NCBI GenBank assembly: GCA_036850595.1 | Contig: CM072158.1 | Coordinates: forward strand, 10,245,422-10,309,421 | Direction: 5' to 3' | DNA from: Rhyacichthys aspro | Taxonomy: Eukaryota; Chordata; Actinopteri; Gobiiformes; Rhyacichthyidae | DNA: 64,000 bases | In this document: in pieces, positions 23,443-37,100 of the stretch | How positions within the stretch are numbered: position 1 is the first letter of the stretch | How the letters are laid out: every line of letters starts with the position of its first letter | Position numbers and translations under genes: made by a program | The notes under the pieces: model-generated | Told to the model about the DNA's origin: nothing | Databases searched by the model: none | Seen by the model: only the letters and a program-made list of their open reading frames with translations

Positions 23443-26400
23443 CTCCACACTTTAGCAACATGATGGACTGCTCTGGACTGATGTAAAAACAAAACAGTGA
23501 GTCACTTTTATCTGATTGTTGTTGTGACTCTAACACACAACTCTTCTGATTGTCTTCTGAAGTGCTTTGAGCCATTTTGCTCCAGCTTCAGAAACAGTAT
23601 TAGTCATTAAAAAAACCCACAAACTAGAATTATTCTTTGCATTTGTTGAGTCGACCTTAAGAGACACACAGCAGACGCATTCTCCAGGATTCTCCTAAAA
23701 GCGCAGCCCATTGTCACAGACCTTCGTATATTAAATGTTGACCTCATCAGAAATCGGGTTTAGTTTTCCCAAAGGTCGCAGTAACAGAGATAGATTGTCT
23801 CTTTGGGTCCATCTGCTGGTTTCTTAAATCATCTGTCAGTGTGAGTAGGATAATGAGCACGTGTCTGATGCATTGTTTGAGCAGAGAAACAGTCTTGAGG
23901 GGGAGATGCAATATTTGGTTTGGTGCGCTGCTTGAAAGCACAGTGCGATTAATGGACGTCTCCCATGTGCAGGTGGTGATTCATACCAACCACTTTAGCA
24001 GATTGTCCCGCCGTGTCTCTGTGACCCTCTTGACTTGGATACACATTTGTCTTTTCTTCCCTCTCTGTCCCTAACCTCTGGCCTTCTCACATTTGCTTTA
24101 TTGCTTCCTTTCTTTTCTCTTACCTTTGCCCAAACCCTTGTACCGAATCGGCATCACCCCCTCTTCCACTATAAAACACCCCTGAACCATAAATGTAATG
24201 CTTTTTTTTTTTTTTTTTTTAATCTTCCCACTCCATAGCAACGCGCCACTCCACTTCTCTATCCTCTGCTGAGACTCCATTTTACTATTAGACCAATTTT
24301 GTGTTTTTGCACATTTGTCTCCTGGTCTTGACATGTCTTTATCAGTGAATAAAAAGTGAATTCAGCCGTGTTGTTGGGGGCTGCAGGACGCACACGTGAT
24401 CCTCTTTGGCCTTTCCTCTGTAATTTCACACAAGTTAGCGATGGATGCTGCGTGGGCCACTTCTGAACACAGAGAAAGACGAGCGGAGAATAAAACCAGC
24501 AGAGTGAGAGAAAGAGAGATGGAGGGAGGGCTGACTTAATGATGCGTGCAGTTTCTGAAGAGGGACACGTGCTGTTCATTTCTGCAGGAGCGCTTAAATG
24601 ACTGTAGGTATAATAGGGTTGGTATAATAGTAATCTGGACACAGTGACTACAATTCTGCATCAAGATTTGCATTGTATCTATTGTTTGTTTGGGATAATA
24701 AGCATAATTTTCAGGAAGATGGCAAAGAAAACCTTTTTTATTCAAAACCTATGGCCCTGAAGAACATAAATTAGATGTTTCTATCTGTAAAAAAAAGCCT
24801 GTATTTTACCATTTTCCTCCATTGTTTCCATGTGTGAAATGAGGTTGAATTCTCAGAAAAAGCACTGTCATAGGAGAAAGGAAAGCAATGGATTCAAATA
24901 AACCCAAACATGATCCACTGAAAAAGAAGAAAGGTCCTTGTTGGATGGCCCAAAGCTGGTCCGTCAAACCTAAATGTGTCTAAAAGTGAAGGCTGGACAC
25001 TGGCAACACGAGCTCATGGTTCTCATGTCACAGGCTTCGGACCGAGCTGCCAGACTCTTTGTGCTTCTCCGAGGAGCTCCTGGGTATTCATGGTGGTCAG
25101 GATGTGGCTTTATGGGGAGTTGGTTCCCCTCCGAAAGACGCCGGGCCAACAGAAGAGTTTGTGTGAGTTTGTTGTTGTGCTGGAGAGTGGGACGCTGGCC
25201 GTAGTTAAACTCATGCTGGCTTCACTGAAGAGACCAGACATTCAGATGCTGATGAACCGGAAAGAAGGACCTGCTTTTGACACCGCAGCCATACAGAACT
25301 AGGAGAACTTTATCCTGGAGTTTTTCAAAATGTGACCTTTGTTTACCCTCCTGTATTCATGGTTTACAATAAGGTCTGGTCTAGTCTAAAGAAGATCCAG
25401 GATGATTGTACATTCTCACAAATGGATTTTTTTCTATGTTCAGCTACATTTTCCTTTGGATTCCATTCAGACTAAAAGGCTAAAGGTCTAAAATGAAACA
25501 TGTCATAACATTACACGGATAAAATCACAGTTTACAACATCAAAGGTTACTTTCAAATCAATTTTCAGTTACAGTCAGTGGGTCAGAAGTCTCATTGTGC
25601 TGCATGTAATGGAGGCATTGCATGATTATTAAATATGAAATATTGTGCATTGACCTTTGACTTTAGAAATTCCATCCATCTCTATTTACTTTTTTCTTTT
25701 TTGTGTTGTTTCTCTTTGTAAGCAAACATTGTCAGTGCTGAAACAGACACTTTCACAGTAACATTTTCATCTACCATTGATTCAATGTTGACAAGTGTCG
25801 TAGACCAACAGCCAATGCATGATGGGAGCCATAAGAGGTCATTGTATGTGATTGTCAAAAGGTGCTGAATATTCTCATTTTCTTCTCATTCTCATTAAAA
25901 TCTAATAATACAGCCTACACAGCAGTGTCTTAAGATCTTGTTTTTTCATAGATCATTCTTGCTTAAATTCGCTTCAAGGAGACTTAACATTTTTCCTCAA
26001 ATACATGAAAATATTGCATGCTTCAAATTAAATCTTATCCTTGAAAGAAATTCCATCAAATCAGATAAAGTCTCATTATTTTGGTTGAAGGATTAATCTT
26101 GGAAACAAATGGCCGAGTGACAAAGCTAAAATGTAAGTAGGTCATGCATGGTTGGTGTAACTAGTACAGTCGAGTTCTGCAGGGACGAGGACAGATGTGT
26201 CACGGCAGATGTCTTCACTCTGGATCGGGCTTGGTGCAAAGCCAAGCAGAGAAATACATTGATGTTCATGCACATGCAGGAAAAAGAGGCTGATTTAAGA
26301 TGCCCTCCTGCACAATGCCGAGCTGTCACTACAGTTTCCAGTTGTGTGGCTGTATCTCTGGCCACTGGGGCAGAAAAGCTGCATGTGTGAAAACCAAACT

Positions 26401-28384
26401 GAACCAAACACACTACTTCTCCAACGGTGACACTGCAGCTGGACGTGTTGTGCTCTGAGAAGTTTTTATACACTATTGGCCAACCTTCCTTCCACGTCCA
26501 CACCCTGCTTCTCAGAAACCATCTTGAAACCCTCTCTTCCTGTTCACTTGGTGTCAGTCTAAAGTGCACCCAGCTCTAGACATAGATACTTACTGTGTCT
26601 TAGTGCTTAAATACTCTCTAAAAATACTGCTTTTATTATTGGATTTACAGAATTTCACTTTTCTTGAGTTCATTGCATAACGTTGTGTTTCTCCAATCTT
26701 AACCGCTGACTTCCCCATTCTTCGCCAGCAGGTGTTGCCTTTTAGGTTAGTAAGTGTTGCGTGGGAGAGGAAACTGTGGTTTTCAGGACTCTTGCCTCCC
26801 AGCAGCCCCACCCTGCTGCAACTATCATCTGTCATCATTAGAAAAAAATCATTATACTGTATGCACATATTCACTAAACTAGTTCAGGTTGTTAGAAATA
26901 AAAAAAATACAAACTTTTTCTTACTCTTATTCTTACTTTTGATGCTTTTTTCATCCTGTAATGCACCCAAAATCTCTTCCCAATAACAAGATGATGCCTT
27001 TTGAAAATAGAGAACTTTTTTTTACTTATTAGGACTTCAGTGTCTTCTGTCTGTGCATCCATCTTGAGTGCATCAGTGTGATTTGATTTGGGGGTCACAC
27101 CGGTGCACCGCGGCGTAGACAGCTGATTCATTTGCTTGAGTGCTTATCAGTTCACCCCAGGTGTGGCCGGCAGCATCGCACCACCGGCCCCACATGAAGG
27201 CCGCTGTCTCCGCCGTGCCACTCTGCACAGCTGGTGCACAGCGGCTCCATCGCTGCCATTGTCTGATGCCCTCTGTGCCCTCTGTAACACAGGCTTAACA
27301 GCAAAGAGGCACAGAGAAGGAGAAAAGGATCCGATTGTGGAAGTGGGGGAGACATAATACAATAGAGGCAGGGAGAGACAGGCTAAAATAGAAATTGGTG
27401 ACAGCACAAAAGGAGATGTAGCTCCAGTCTGACAAGAAGGCATCCACCCGGATTATCTTTGAGCAGAATGTTTCGCAGAGTCAAGACTTACAACCGTACT
27501 GCAATGAAAACTTACAGTAGGTATCCATTCTCAGTTGGCATTTAACCATTTTAACAGCGTTTTTGTTTTTATATTACCTCCCATTTGTAAACAATATTCA
27601 ATTATTAACACTACTACACATGTTTGTACAAGTTTGGTGCTAGTATTAAGTTTTCCAAAGGTCAGAGCTAAGGAATGATGACTTATTTGCAAGGGACTGC
27701 ATTTTGTTTTCTATTTAAATTATTGGAATTCATTGAATATTTTATTTAGCGTTTTGCACTCATTGAACTGGCCTTATACAGTTCAACATTACATTGACTG
27801 TATGTTGGCCATTATTGGCTTAGTTAAAACATAGCCACCTTTTTGACTCTAACATCTGAGTAAACTTAGATAATGGTGCCTTTCCATCAGTGCCCAAGCA
27901 CACACACACTTGCTCTCACACGAGCACTTCAGATGAGTCAGAGTGCCATGGCAAATTGGATTTACCACGCAATGCCCTCATTATTGTTACCAGGGAAACC
28001 AGGCACCCCTTCGCACTTATGCCAGTTTGTCATCCCTCTTTTGGTGAGAAAAAGAGGGAACAGAGTACAAATGATAGAGGAGCATCTCAGAGTGAGAGAC
28101 AATGAATATATGCACACTTGAACATGAACAAAAGTGAGTGCTGTCTTACAAAAAGAACTATTTGTAATTTCAAAACACAAGACTAAAGCCTTTTATGGTT
28201 TGGAAAACAGTGATTTGTGACAAAAAGTTCTCAGAGATCTTTTCCCATGTGTTGTATGCCTCATACAGTGTGGGCCTGAGGTGTACATGCTGTTAGACTT
28301 GCTTAAGTGCACACTATTCTGAAATACAGTTCCACAAAATGTGAATGGGCTGAGTAGCAACTGCATCCTGTTGAGTCATGTAAA

Positions 28385-28445
28385 GCCTGTTTCCCAAACA
28401 GTGGGTCAGGAACTTAGGGTGGGTCACTGTATTAAATGTGTTACA
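28385..28445. repeat. Short dispersed repeat copy
   Basis: GTTTCCCAAACAGTGGGTC and the following GGGTGGGTCACTG resemble the copy near 21003. Both look like worn copies of one family. An adjacent A-rich run begins at about 28517. Confidence 0.45.
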
Positions 28446-30064
28446 CATAAATTTCCCAGCATTTCATACCAGCCCATTTGAATTTGTCTAATAAGAAATC
28501 AGTTTTCCTGATGTAAAAAAAAAAAAAAAACCATAAGGGAAAAAAATTTAAGGAAAACAACACATAATTTTTCTCATGCAAAGTTGGCCCATCATTCAGA
28601 TATAAAAGGAAATAAGCCAAAACAGTGACTTAACACCATTTTAATAGTGCATTTTTGTCTTTATTGAGTTGAATTGAACCTCATTTAGTTAAATGCTATA
28701 CCTGCTCAATGTGTGTGTGCAATTGACCCAAAAGTTGACCAAGCTTTTCCCAGCATATTTTGACAGTATGTATAGTAATAGTTGGAGTGCCTCATGCTAA
28801 CATCTGTGCAGCATATCATTTATGCAGGAGTCAAATTCCCCTACATTACAGTAGCCTGTATGCTAATAAGTCACTGTTTCCATGCTACAAACTGATGTTT
28901 GCGGCTATAATAGCAGGCTGTGTATATGCACAGTGTCAGGGCCAGAGGAGAGAACATGTAGGAGGCAGAGCCGCCTATCCAGTCTCCTGGGATACTCATC
29001 ATCTGGCTCAGTTTAGATGCCTAAGAGCTCTATTGTTTGACCCCATTCACACAAGACCATTGTACTGAGCGGCTCTGTGTTAGTCTGCGCAGAGTCACAA
29101 CAGTTTATGTGTGGTGTTGTGTTGGTCCATGTCACAGTGGCATTGTGTGAGACTGTTGCATATTTATTACACAGAAGCGTTTGTGCGCGTTTGCATTTCC
29201 CGGGGCACGGGTTCGCCTGAGGGTTCACAACAATATGGTCAGTCATTGAAATGCAGCAGGTCCATTGCAGCCTAAACATGGCCCTGTTTTTGGTTCTGAA
29301 GTCTGGAGCTCTGTCAGTGGCTGTCTCTGAGGGATGAAGTCTTATAAATGCTCAGATTTACGACCTGTTAGTGCTCGGAGCATTGTTGCTAACAGCTAAA
29401 CAAATATAGTCCACCATGGAACAGTCACCAGAGCATGTTATGATTTTAGCTCTGAGCAGATGGGAGTGGGATGATTCTGCTGAAGACTGTGGGCTTGCTT
29501 TAAATGTCAGTGTTCATGTGTTTACTCAGGACCTAAATCACAAGAGGAATATCTTGGTGATGAGCACTTGTGTTGACATGTATTGTGTTAGAGCAGTAGG
29601 GGTAAGTCAAAAGTCGTTGTCATGTTGATATCAAATAAAAAGTGTGAATGAAGCTTTTTTGAATGCGCAAATAGAAGGCGATCTTAAAGGCAGTATTAAA
29701 GGGAACAGATATATTTAAAAGGCAACTTCCTTTTTTCTGTCCAGTTGTCAGTTTGTTCTGATCGGAGGTTTATTTCAACAGTTTATTTTCCTGTTGCAAC
29801 ACAGAGAGATGCTCCCCATTGTTAGATTGTCATCATTTTGGGCTAGCCAGATCTGTAAATAATAAAAAACACTCAAAACTATACAATACCATTAATACAT
29901 GCAAACACAGTATAAAAATGCACAGCTTTTTTTCTTGTATAAAGTGAAATGATTGTGATATCGCCTCAGATCATGTTCCTGGTTTAACGTCCAGAGATCA
30001 TCAACGACCTTCTCACACTTTATCTCATATGACTCTTAAGACTTAGCCTCTTCTGTTTAAGTGT

Positions 30065-30172
30065 TCAGGGATCTGAATTGTCTGGACTGGCCTCAGTGAA
30101 AATGAGTTTGCCTTCAGGTCCGATCCCCGGAGCTTTGGCCTTGAAGGCAGTCAGTGGCAGGGGACAGGAAGC
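30065..30172 (-). other. Terminal-exon-like open frame, unassigned
   Basis: On the minus strand a textbook acceptor (CACTTCTCTTTCAG) ends at 30173. It is followed in frame by 35 codons and a TGA at 30067-30065. The peptide (ASCPLPLTAFKAKAPGIG, then PEGKLIFTEASPDNSDP) looks protein-like. AATAAA signals on the same strand follow at 29787-29782 and 29774-29769. I do not recognise the product and found no partner exon that joins in frame. It may be the last exon of a small nested or antisense gene, or chance. Confidence 0.3.
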
Positions 30173-30599
30173 CTGAAAGAGAAGTGATAATGAATCGACT
30201 TGAGGCCTAGTTTCTATTTTGGTGGTTAGCTGGTTTGTCTGCGAAAATGGGGACTGAGTCAGAGAAAGTGCACAGATAAGAGATATGGCCAAAGAGGTCG
30301 AAAAAGTCACCAAACGAGTAGAGTTCGAAGTGACTGGTGACAGACTGATATCAACAAACACAAGTTAAAGTTGCAGGAATGTTTTAGGAACTTCCTCAAC
30401 CAGGAAACAACACCTCAAGGCCTCTACGTGCAGGCTTTATGTGGATTATTTGTAAATGGTACGGGTGATGTTACAGTGTGTTGTTGTGTTTATCACAAGC
30501 AGCACCATGGAGACCTTTGTCAGCAGCAGGCGACTTATCAGCGTCGCCGAGGCCCCTCTTCTGTGGCCGAGGGAGCAATCAGTGCGGCCCCGTGATTCC

Positions 30600-31095
30600 C
30601 AGTGAGCTGTGATGGAATGACAACCAGAGCGAGCCACTCTCCTTTTCACACCCCTTTTGCACGTCCTCCCCGGCTCGAAATAAAGAAGCTAATTATTCCT
30701 GTTAATCACAAGGCGCTGGTGCTGAATCACTGGACGTCCTGCTGTTCGTTTGGACACACAAGCCTGGCCAGACCCTCCCCGTTACAGTACTCGCTCAAGT
30801 GCGCTCCCAACCTCACACTCTCACTTCAGCTTTGCACAGGATGTTATGAAACCGCCGCTGAAACTTACAGAAGGTCGCTGAGAGTCCCAGTTTCTCACAC
30901 TTGCCCACACAGTCACCTGGCACAGTCAACTGAAGCTTCTCCAAACGAAGAGGCTGGCCGCGGTCAGACTCTTGCCTGAAGGAAAAAAAAAAAAGAAAGA
31001 GAGAGAGGCTGGGCCCGGCGTTGATTCAATTTTCCAGTCATAGCTCATAAGCTCCGATTAGTACGCCAAAGGAGAGAAGAAGAAGAGCAATAGTG
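30600..31095 (+). promoter_or_regulatory. ripor2: Putative upstream promoter and 5' UTR of ripor2
   Basis: This GC-richer block precedes the coding first exon at 31096. It includes an A-rich/GA-rich tract at about 30983-31006 followed by GGCTGGGCCCGGCG. No TATA box was recognised and the start site is undetermined. A 125-codon ORF over this block lacks coding character and is taken as spurious. The promoter role is inferred from position. Confidence 0.4.
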
Positions 31096-31174
31096 ATGGC
31101 CACGACCGACATTGTGGAGGATGACCTGGATGAGACAATGCGTGAAGAAGCAGAGGATGTCTTTTTTGAGGACG
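31096..31174 (+). CDS. ripor2: Alternative coding first exon of ripor2
   Basis: An ATG at 31096 opens 26 codons, acidic in character (MATTDIVEDDLDETMREEAE, then DVFFED), ending GACG|GTAAGG. The exon ends in phase 1. The ripor2 exon at 53699 accepts phase 1 and stays open upstream of its own ATG, reading G-VSSRVPEI-MAAGTHSPGG. The splice would therefore add 35 residues to the N terminus. No other plus-strand coding exon lies between, so ripor2 is the simplest owner. The exon is seen; ownership is inference. Confidence 0.6.
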
Positions 31175-34100
31175 GTAAGGGTCATGTGTGGAGTATGAGA
31201 GGCTGGCGTGGGTTTACAGGTGGGAAGCAGACGGCTGCGAAGTTTGACCTTTTGTGTTTAAGTTCAGGGTTAAGGAGGTGGAGAGTTGGCTCCTCGAGAG
31301 TTTTTCAAGCTACGGAGGTGGATTTGTTTGCAGCATTAGGCTTTAATACTAACTCTGATCCTCAAAAAGCAGGAGTAAATCTTATCTGAATTAAAAAGGA
31401 AGGTATATGTCAATTATATAATGTCTGCATGCATTACAGTGAGCTATTATCACTCGAGTTGGCTTTGTTTATTGATTTTTGCTCAACTTTACACCCTTTT
31501 TAGAAAGTAGAGCCGTGCCATGTGCAGTGTGGGTGTTCTTATGTAACACACAGATGTTTGAAACAACTATTATGCACCAGAATATTGTTGACATTTAGCT
31601 TGAGTGTTTTGTTTTTTCATCTTATCTAAAGGCAGTTGAACTGTGCAATAAGCATTAGCAAATTGAAGCACTTCATGATGATTATTAACAGCAGAAGATG
31701 AGTGGACAACAGTATGAGGTGTGATACTGTTCAATGTAACAGCTTTTATCTGATGAAGCCTTGTGAATGCTGCATTTAATTTGATGTATGTGGACAGTAG
31801 AATAAACAGTGAAATAAATTGTCGTGTTATGCATATAATTTTTTAAAAGTTTATTGAGCCAGTAAGTGGTTATTGTTGTCGTGTTATAGTGATGCCAGTG
31901 ATATATAGTCACGCTAACAGACAGCACTAGTGGAAACCTTTACAAAGGCAATGGTCGAACATTTTGTAATTGTTCTGACTGAGGAAAATCAAGACTCTGA
32001 AAGGGCAATCTCCATTTTGAATGTTGTTTAGTATTTTTGGTGGTGTTTTGGCTTCTGAGTGTGTCTCATTTCACAAAAGTGTAAAAGACACAAATGTGAG
32101 GGCTGGGAACTGTTGGCTTTTGTGAATAACCAAAAAAAACAAAACAAAAAACTACATGTGGCATCAGTGGCATCCATTTTCAGCATAATCATGTTCCTAC
32201 TTAAAAAAAAAAGCATTGAAACATGTTTTGAATAACAGACAGTCACATTCATCAATATCAATAAGAATTAACTTGGACTTATTTCCCCTGGATTGATTTG
32301 AATATAATATGTATTTGTGTTTTGTTTTTTTCTTTCTTTCGTTTTTCCTTCTTTCTTAAAATAATGGAACATATTCATTGCATGAAACAAAAAAAGGAAT
32401 TCTTTAAGTCTTTAAAGCTAGCGGTGCATGAGCAAGATGGCAATCACACCACCATTAAAACCACTGTCAAAGGAACATTTCTAACCTCTGTGTGAATTTC
32501 CTCTCCTTTCTAGTCAAAGGAGATTTCACTAATTCATCTAATTATTCACATTTGTACTACAGTTTATTTAACCTTAGGATCAGCTGCTTTCTGTCCACAT
32601 TAACTCCCAGTCCCATTTTACATTTTGCGGCGTGTTTAGCATCAGATTGTGCTCTTCCTCAACTCTACAGTAGATGATACACGAGCTACGATAAGGAGGA
32701 TATTCCCACACGTTGCATCATTTGGTGTGTAATGTATGTTAATGCCCTTGTTGACCCACTTCTCACTGAGCTGCTCCGGCGGGGAACGTGATGTCGTCTT
32801 TGAGCAGCACTGCCAGGAGCTGCACGAAGCCAGCTGACTCTCTGTAGTCGAGCATCCAATCATGAGGCGTATTTTCATGTAGAGGCTGTCCAATGGATAC
32901 GGCAGTGTGTGTTCATAGACACATCAGAAGGTTGCACTATATGGATCATGTGTATTATGTGTTCTAATTACCTCTTTGAGTTTGTGCTGCAGGGTGGTTT
33001 GTGTTGAATATTCACATGCCAAATGCAAACACATGACCTATTTTCCACATTCATTGTTGCTTTCTTCATAAAGGGGTACATTTGCATTTCTGTGTGAAGC
33101 TAGAATTGTGTTATATTGTTGATTTATATTTGTTCAGGGCAATACACCCTCAGCTTTGGTTGCATTTATGCCCAAGACCTTCTTCAGACCCTGTCCTGAG
33201 CGACAATATATGGCCAGTTAATGCCAATGGGTCCTACAACAATTGACCACATCCTGCAGCATTTGTAAAAAAAAAAAAAATACAGCAAGTATGTTTACTG
33301 TTGATATATAGTAATATCTGATAACATAACTGAAACATTTTCCTAATTAATGGTGTGAAGAAAAGATGAGCATATCCAGAAAGCATTGGTCCAGATAGTT
33401 ACCAGAACTGCACCAATGTACAGCCCATACTGTTCAATGTAATTACAAGGAAGCACTGTATGTTGTATCTTTCTTGATTTCACAAAAAGACAGAATGCAG
33501 AAGGTCATATTTAACATTATGGTCGGTCGGATGAAGCTCTGGATCTAGTTTTCAATGCAATAAAAGCAGCTTTGTTCTTATTTTACCCGCCTGCATTTAT
33601 AAGTGCTGTGGTTGTGAAGGATTTCCACAAACGAGTGATAGTAACAATGCTTTTGCCACATGTTCACTGCATTTAAAGCCCGCACACACCATATAAGTTA
33701 TGCACCAGCACTTCTATACTCTTTTATACATGCTCTCTGGAGAAAATGTGCTTCTGTAAAACAACGTAAGCTTTGGCCTGATCGTTGTCTGTGTCTATAA
33801 ATCACCCTTGCACGAACCCACCCAAACGGCCTGAAAGCGCCTATTCAGAGCTCACTCAGATTAAGTGGTATTACACATATAGGATAAGACAAACACAGCA
33901 GGGCTTTCTTCCCCTTGTTATCACACTTAAACACGTGCCCGGCCCCCGTCTCTTTGAAAATGGGCCGCACCAACAAGGGAAATATACAGCGGTTTCATTG
34001 GGACTAAAATAAACACAGTGGCTCCTTTAACGCCTTGTTCGTCCTTATGACTAATTCAAAAAGGCTAGTGTTTCTTTTAGTTTGTGGTTAGAAGCAGTGT

Positions 34101-37100
34101 CTCGGAGGAAAGCGGCAGCTCCAGCGGTAGAGCTTTAATAACAGTAAAAACATGGCAGAGTGTGAGATTAACAGTGCCGTGGGTTGTTGTTTGGTGTCTA
34201 AATACACCAGTGTTTGAGTAAGTGGGTCAGGTCAGAAAGCATGAAGAGCGGCTTTTTTAAGTCACAAGTGTCAGTGAGTAGCACCACTGTACAGGATATG
34301 AGGAGGCCTCTAAAGTCCACGAGTTATACCCACACTCCTCGACCAAAGAGGAAAGGACTTGTCCCTTTGGAGCGTCTCTTTCAGATTGGTTTGTATCATG
34401 CTTGGGTTTGGAGATAGGACGACTTTTAGTGAGACTTAGTGAGCAACAGGTAGAAAAGGTTTTATATTGTTTTTTAAATGTGATGGTCCTCTTTTTAGTT
34501 ATAAGCTTTTCCATGAAGCTCAGTATTATTGCAGCACCTATATGCGTTGCTCGAATTAGATGACAATATATTCAAGATTCAAAGAGTTTATTGTCATGTG
34601 TACAGTATAGAAACAGGTACAATGAAATTCTTCCTTTGCTGTCCACAACGAATGCTAAGCAAAATAAAATAAAATAAAATAAATGATGAAAATTAGCTTT
34701 AACCCTGGATTTTAAGTCATTTCTGAAATTGTTGCTTCTCCCTTTAATTCACAAAATCAAAGGTCAGAGGTCACGTTCTTGGATTTTATATCGAAACCAA
34801 GCACCAACCTTTACAGTTCAGACTTTCATTATACATTCTTCATGAGATTCAGGCGCTAACTAAATCTCACCTCGTACAGTCCTGCTCCTCAAATATCAGA
34901 ATGCGTTTACACTGTCTCGTCTCTTGCGCAACAGGATGCGTTACCATTCCTGTAGTCGCTGCCAATTACATAACAAAACCTCTAATTGCTGGGCTCAACA
35001 GCTATTGTGTTTTTGTTTGCTTGTTGCCTCAAAGACCTGCCAATCACTCAGGCTTTAGGGGCGTTTCCAGTACAGTAATTGTCCCTCTACATCTTTTGAG
35101 AGGTTTTAAACTCTCGTACTGTTGGTTGATGGAAAGGAACGTGACAGTGGCAGAAATGTTGAGCAGGATTAAAGGGGCACTGTGGTGTTTTCACTTTGCT
35201 TTCAAGCCTCACTCAGTCTTTGCCCAAGGGCTTTTCTTTAATGTTTTAGCTTAACAACACCGAAAATGTGAGTCTTGATCAAACAAACCGCAATGGGTCT
35301 GGCGCGTGACACGACATGTTGTCTAATTTAAAGGGATAAGCATCATAAACACCTACTGTAATTCAGATCACTGCTGGATTAATCACGTGTGAATTCAATT
35401 TTATAGACTCACTGTGTTGTAATTAAATGACTGCCTCAAACATATTGTGATGAGACGTCATTATACTGGGAGGATAGCATGGAATCTGTCTCACTTTAGC
35501 TTTCAGATGGTGCCTTCAGGGTGAACTGGAGGACAACAACACCCCTCCACTCAACAGTATGAGCCTAGTAAACAGAGCTCAAGGAGAGGGCTGCAAGATT
35601 AGAAGCAGGCTCGTGTTTCACAAATCCAGTTCTCCTCCAGTCCCTTGTCTGTACATGTCCATTTCTGCACACACAAGGAAACTGTATCCCCCACAGAGCC
35701 AACATGGCGCCCGGCGAAGCACTAGATCACAGTAAACTGAACCCTGCAAAGACAGACACAGAATTAAAGAGTATGTGTAGTTCTGGGAGGTAAAATAAAC
35801 CTCTGGCAAACTAACCCTGGGTGGTTTTGCACACTGTTGCTGCTGTAGTGTAAGTGTAACTGGACGTTAGCATTACCATCGTCCTGCAGTTTCGCTCTCA
35901 TCTTATTTCTGTCCTGTCACTGCTGCGACGGGCAGTCATTTGGCCGATGTTTACAGCTGTCCGTCACATTAACCCTGACTTTCTGTCGGTCTCTTCTCTC
36001 ACTGTCAATCAAAGTCTGGTCTGTCAGTTCTGCCGTTGCCTTTTTTTTTTAGACGAGACAGTGATTCACTTTGGGTCAAGCGGGATGTGTGTGATATAGT
36101 GATGTAGCCCAGACCACACTGAGACAAAATCATGACTGAGACCAAGATAAGACCAAGAGAGACACTGAGTCAAGACTAAGACTATTGTACTGCAGTTGTA
36201 CAGGTCTTACAACACAACAAATGGCAACTCATTAAGGGTTTGCTTGCATTAAATGTTTTGCAATGGACCACATTTTTTCTCCTTCTCAGACATGACATAG
36301 AAGACTGTAAATCTTCATAGCCACTTCCTGCTTTTTTGAGCTGTTTTGAGACTGTTGTTTCCTCTCATGAGCTGATCTTGGTTTACAGCCACAAACCTCT
36401 GTCCACACTGACACTGAGCTCTACCAGGACGATGCTACAGTGCTTTATGTGTCAGTGGCCACTCTGTGCGTTGGGTACAGCTCTGACCCGAGGGGACCTA
36501 CAGTAGCTGGCATATTAACGCTCTGCTTCTCTTTCTGACTCTGACAGTTGGCCTTACTGACCTACTTTGGACACTCCAAACACTCCAGCTGATTTTATAT
36601 TCTGCAGTTTTTTACTAAAAGCGATGCAAAAACTACAGGAAAGCCGGTGGATTTTGAAGGATGAGGTGAAAGTACAGTAGTTCTTTATTCAGAAAGTCTT
36701 CAGAGGAGTCCTAGGTCATGCCAGTGCCAACAGTGTAAACCCCTGTCCATTTTGGTCACACATGTTTATTGGTGGATTATATGTGAGATGGCATTGGTTT
36801 CACTGCACTGGTAACCTTTCCTAAAGCTCCCTTATGGTTACTATGGTGATGTGTGCTGTGGGCAGCCCTGGGCGTGTGAGGTTTACACTCGGTGGTTTGG
36901 AAACTCACTCACAATGAGGTAATACCGGTTTAATCATGAAAGACAAGAGACCACCCTGGACTCAGCTCTGTGTGAGAACAAGTGGATTTTGGCTTTCAGA
37001 AATCATGTAGGTGTAAAAACAAACCAACCTTTGCTGTTCATGTTTGCAATATTGTTATCTTAATATATAATGCAACTACATGAATATAATTTTGTATTTT

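Larger units (their letters stand above)
20801..30600. other. Intergenic region between slc7a6 and ripor2
   Basis: About 10 kb without a confident gene. It contains dispersed repeats at about 20990-21310 and 28385-28445, a tRNA-derived SINE at 21545-21662, a CTCF core match at 23431-23442, a poly-T run at about 24202-24220, and two weak exon-like stretches (22228-22303 plus, 30065-30172 minus). A GC-richer block at about 27100-27300 could be regulatory. The remaining ORFs are short or start without ATG. Confidence 0.65.

Noticed and set aside
24976..25302. 108-codon plus-strand ORF
   Set aside because: It lacks an ATG at its start, has no splice context, and I recognise no family, although its C-terminal half reads somewhat protein-like.
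26126..26569. 147-codon minus-strand ORF
   Set aside because: No recognisable motif, no splice context and no coding-like third-position bias.
30602..30979. 125-codon plus-strand ORF upstream of the 31.1-kb exon
   Set aside because: Composition is Ser/Pro/His-rich with no motif. It is better explained as GC-rich promoter or 5' UTR.
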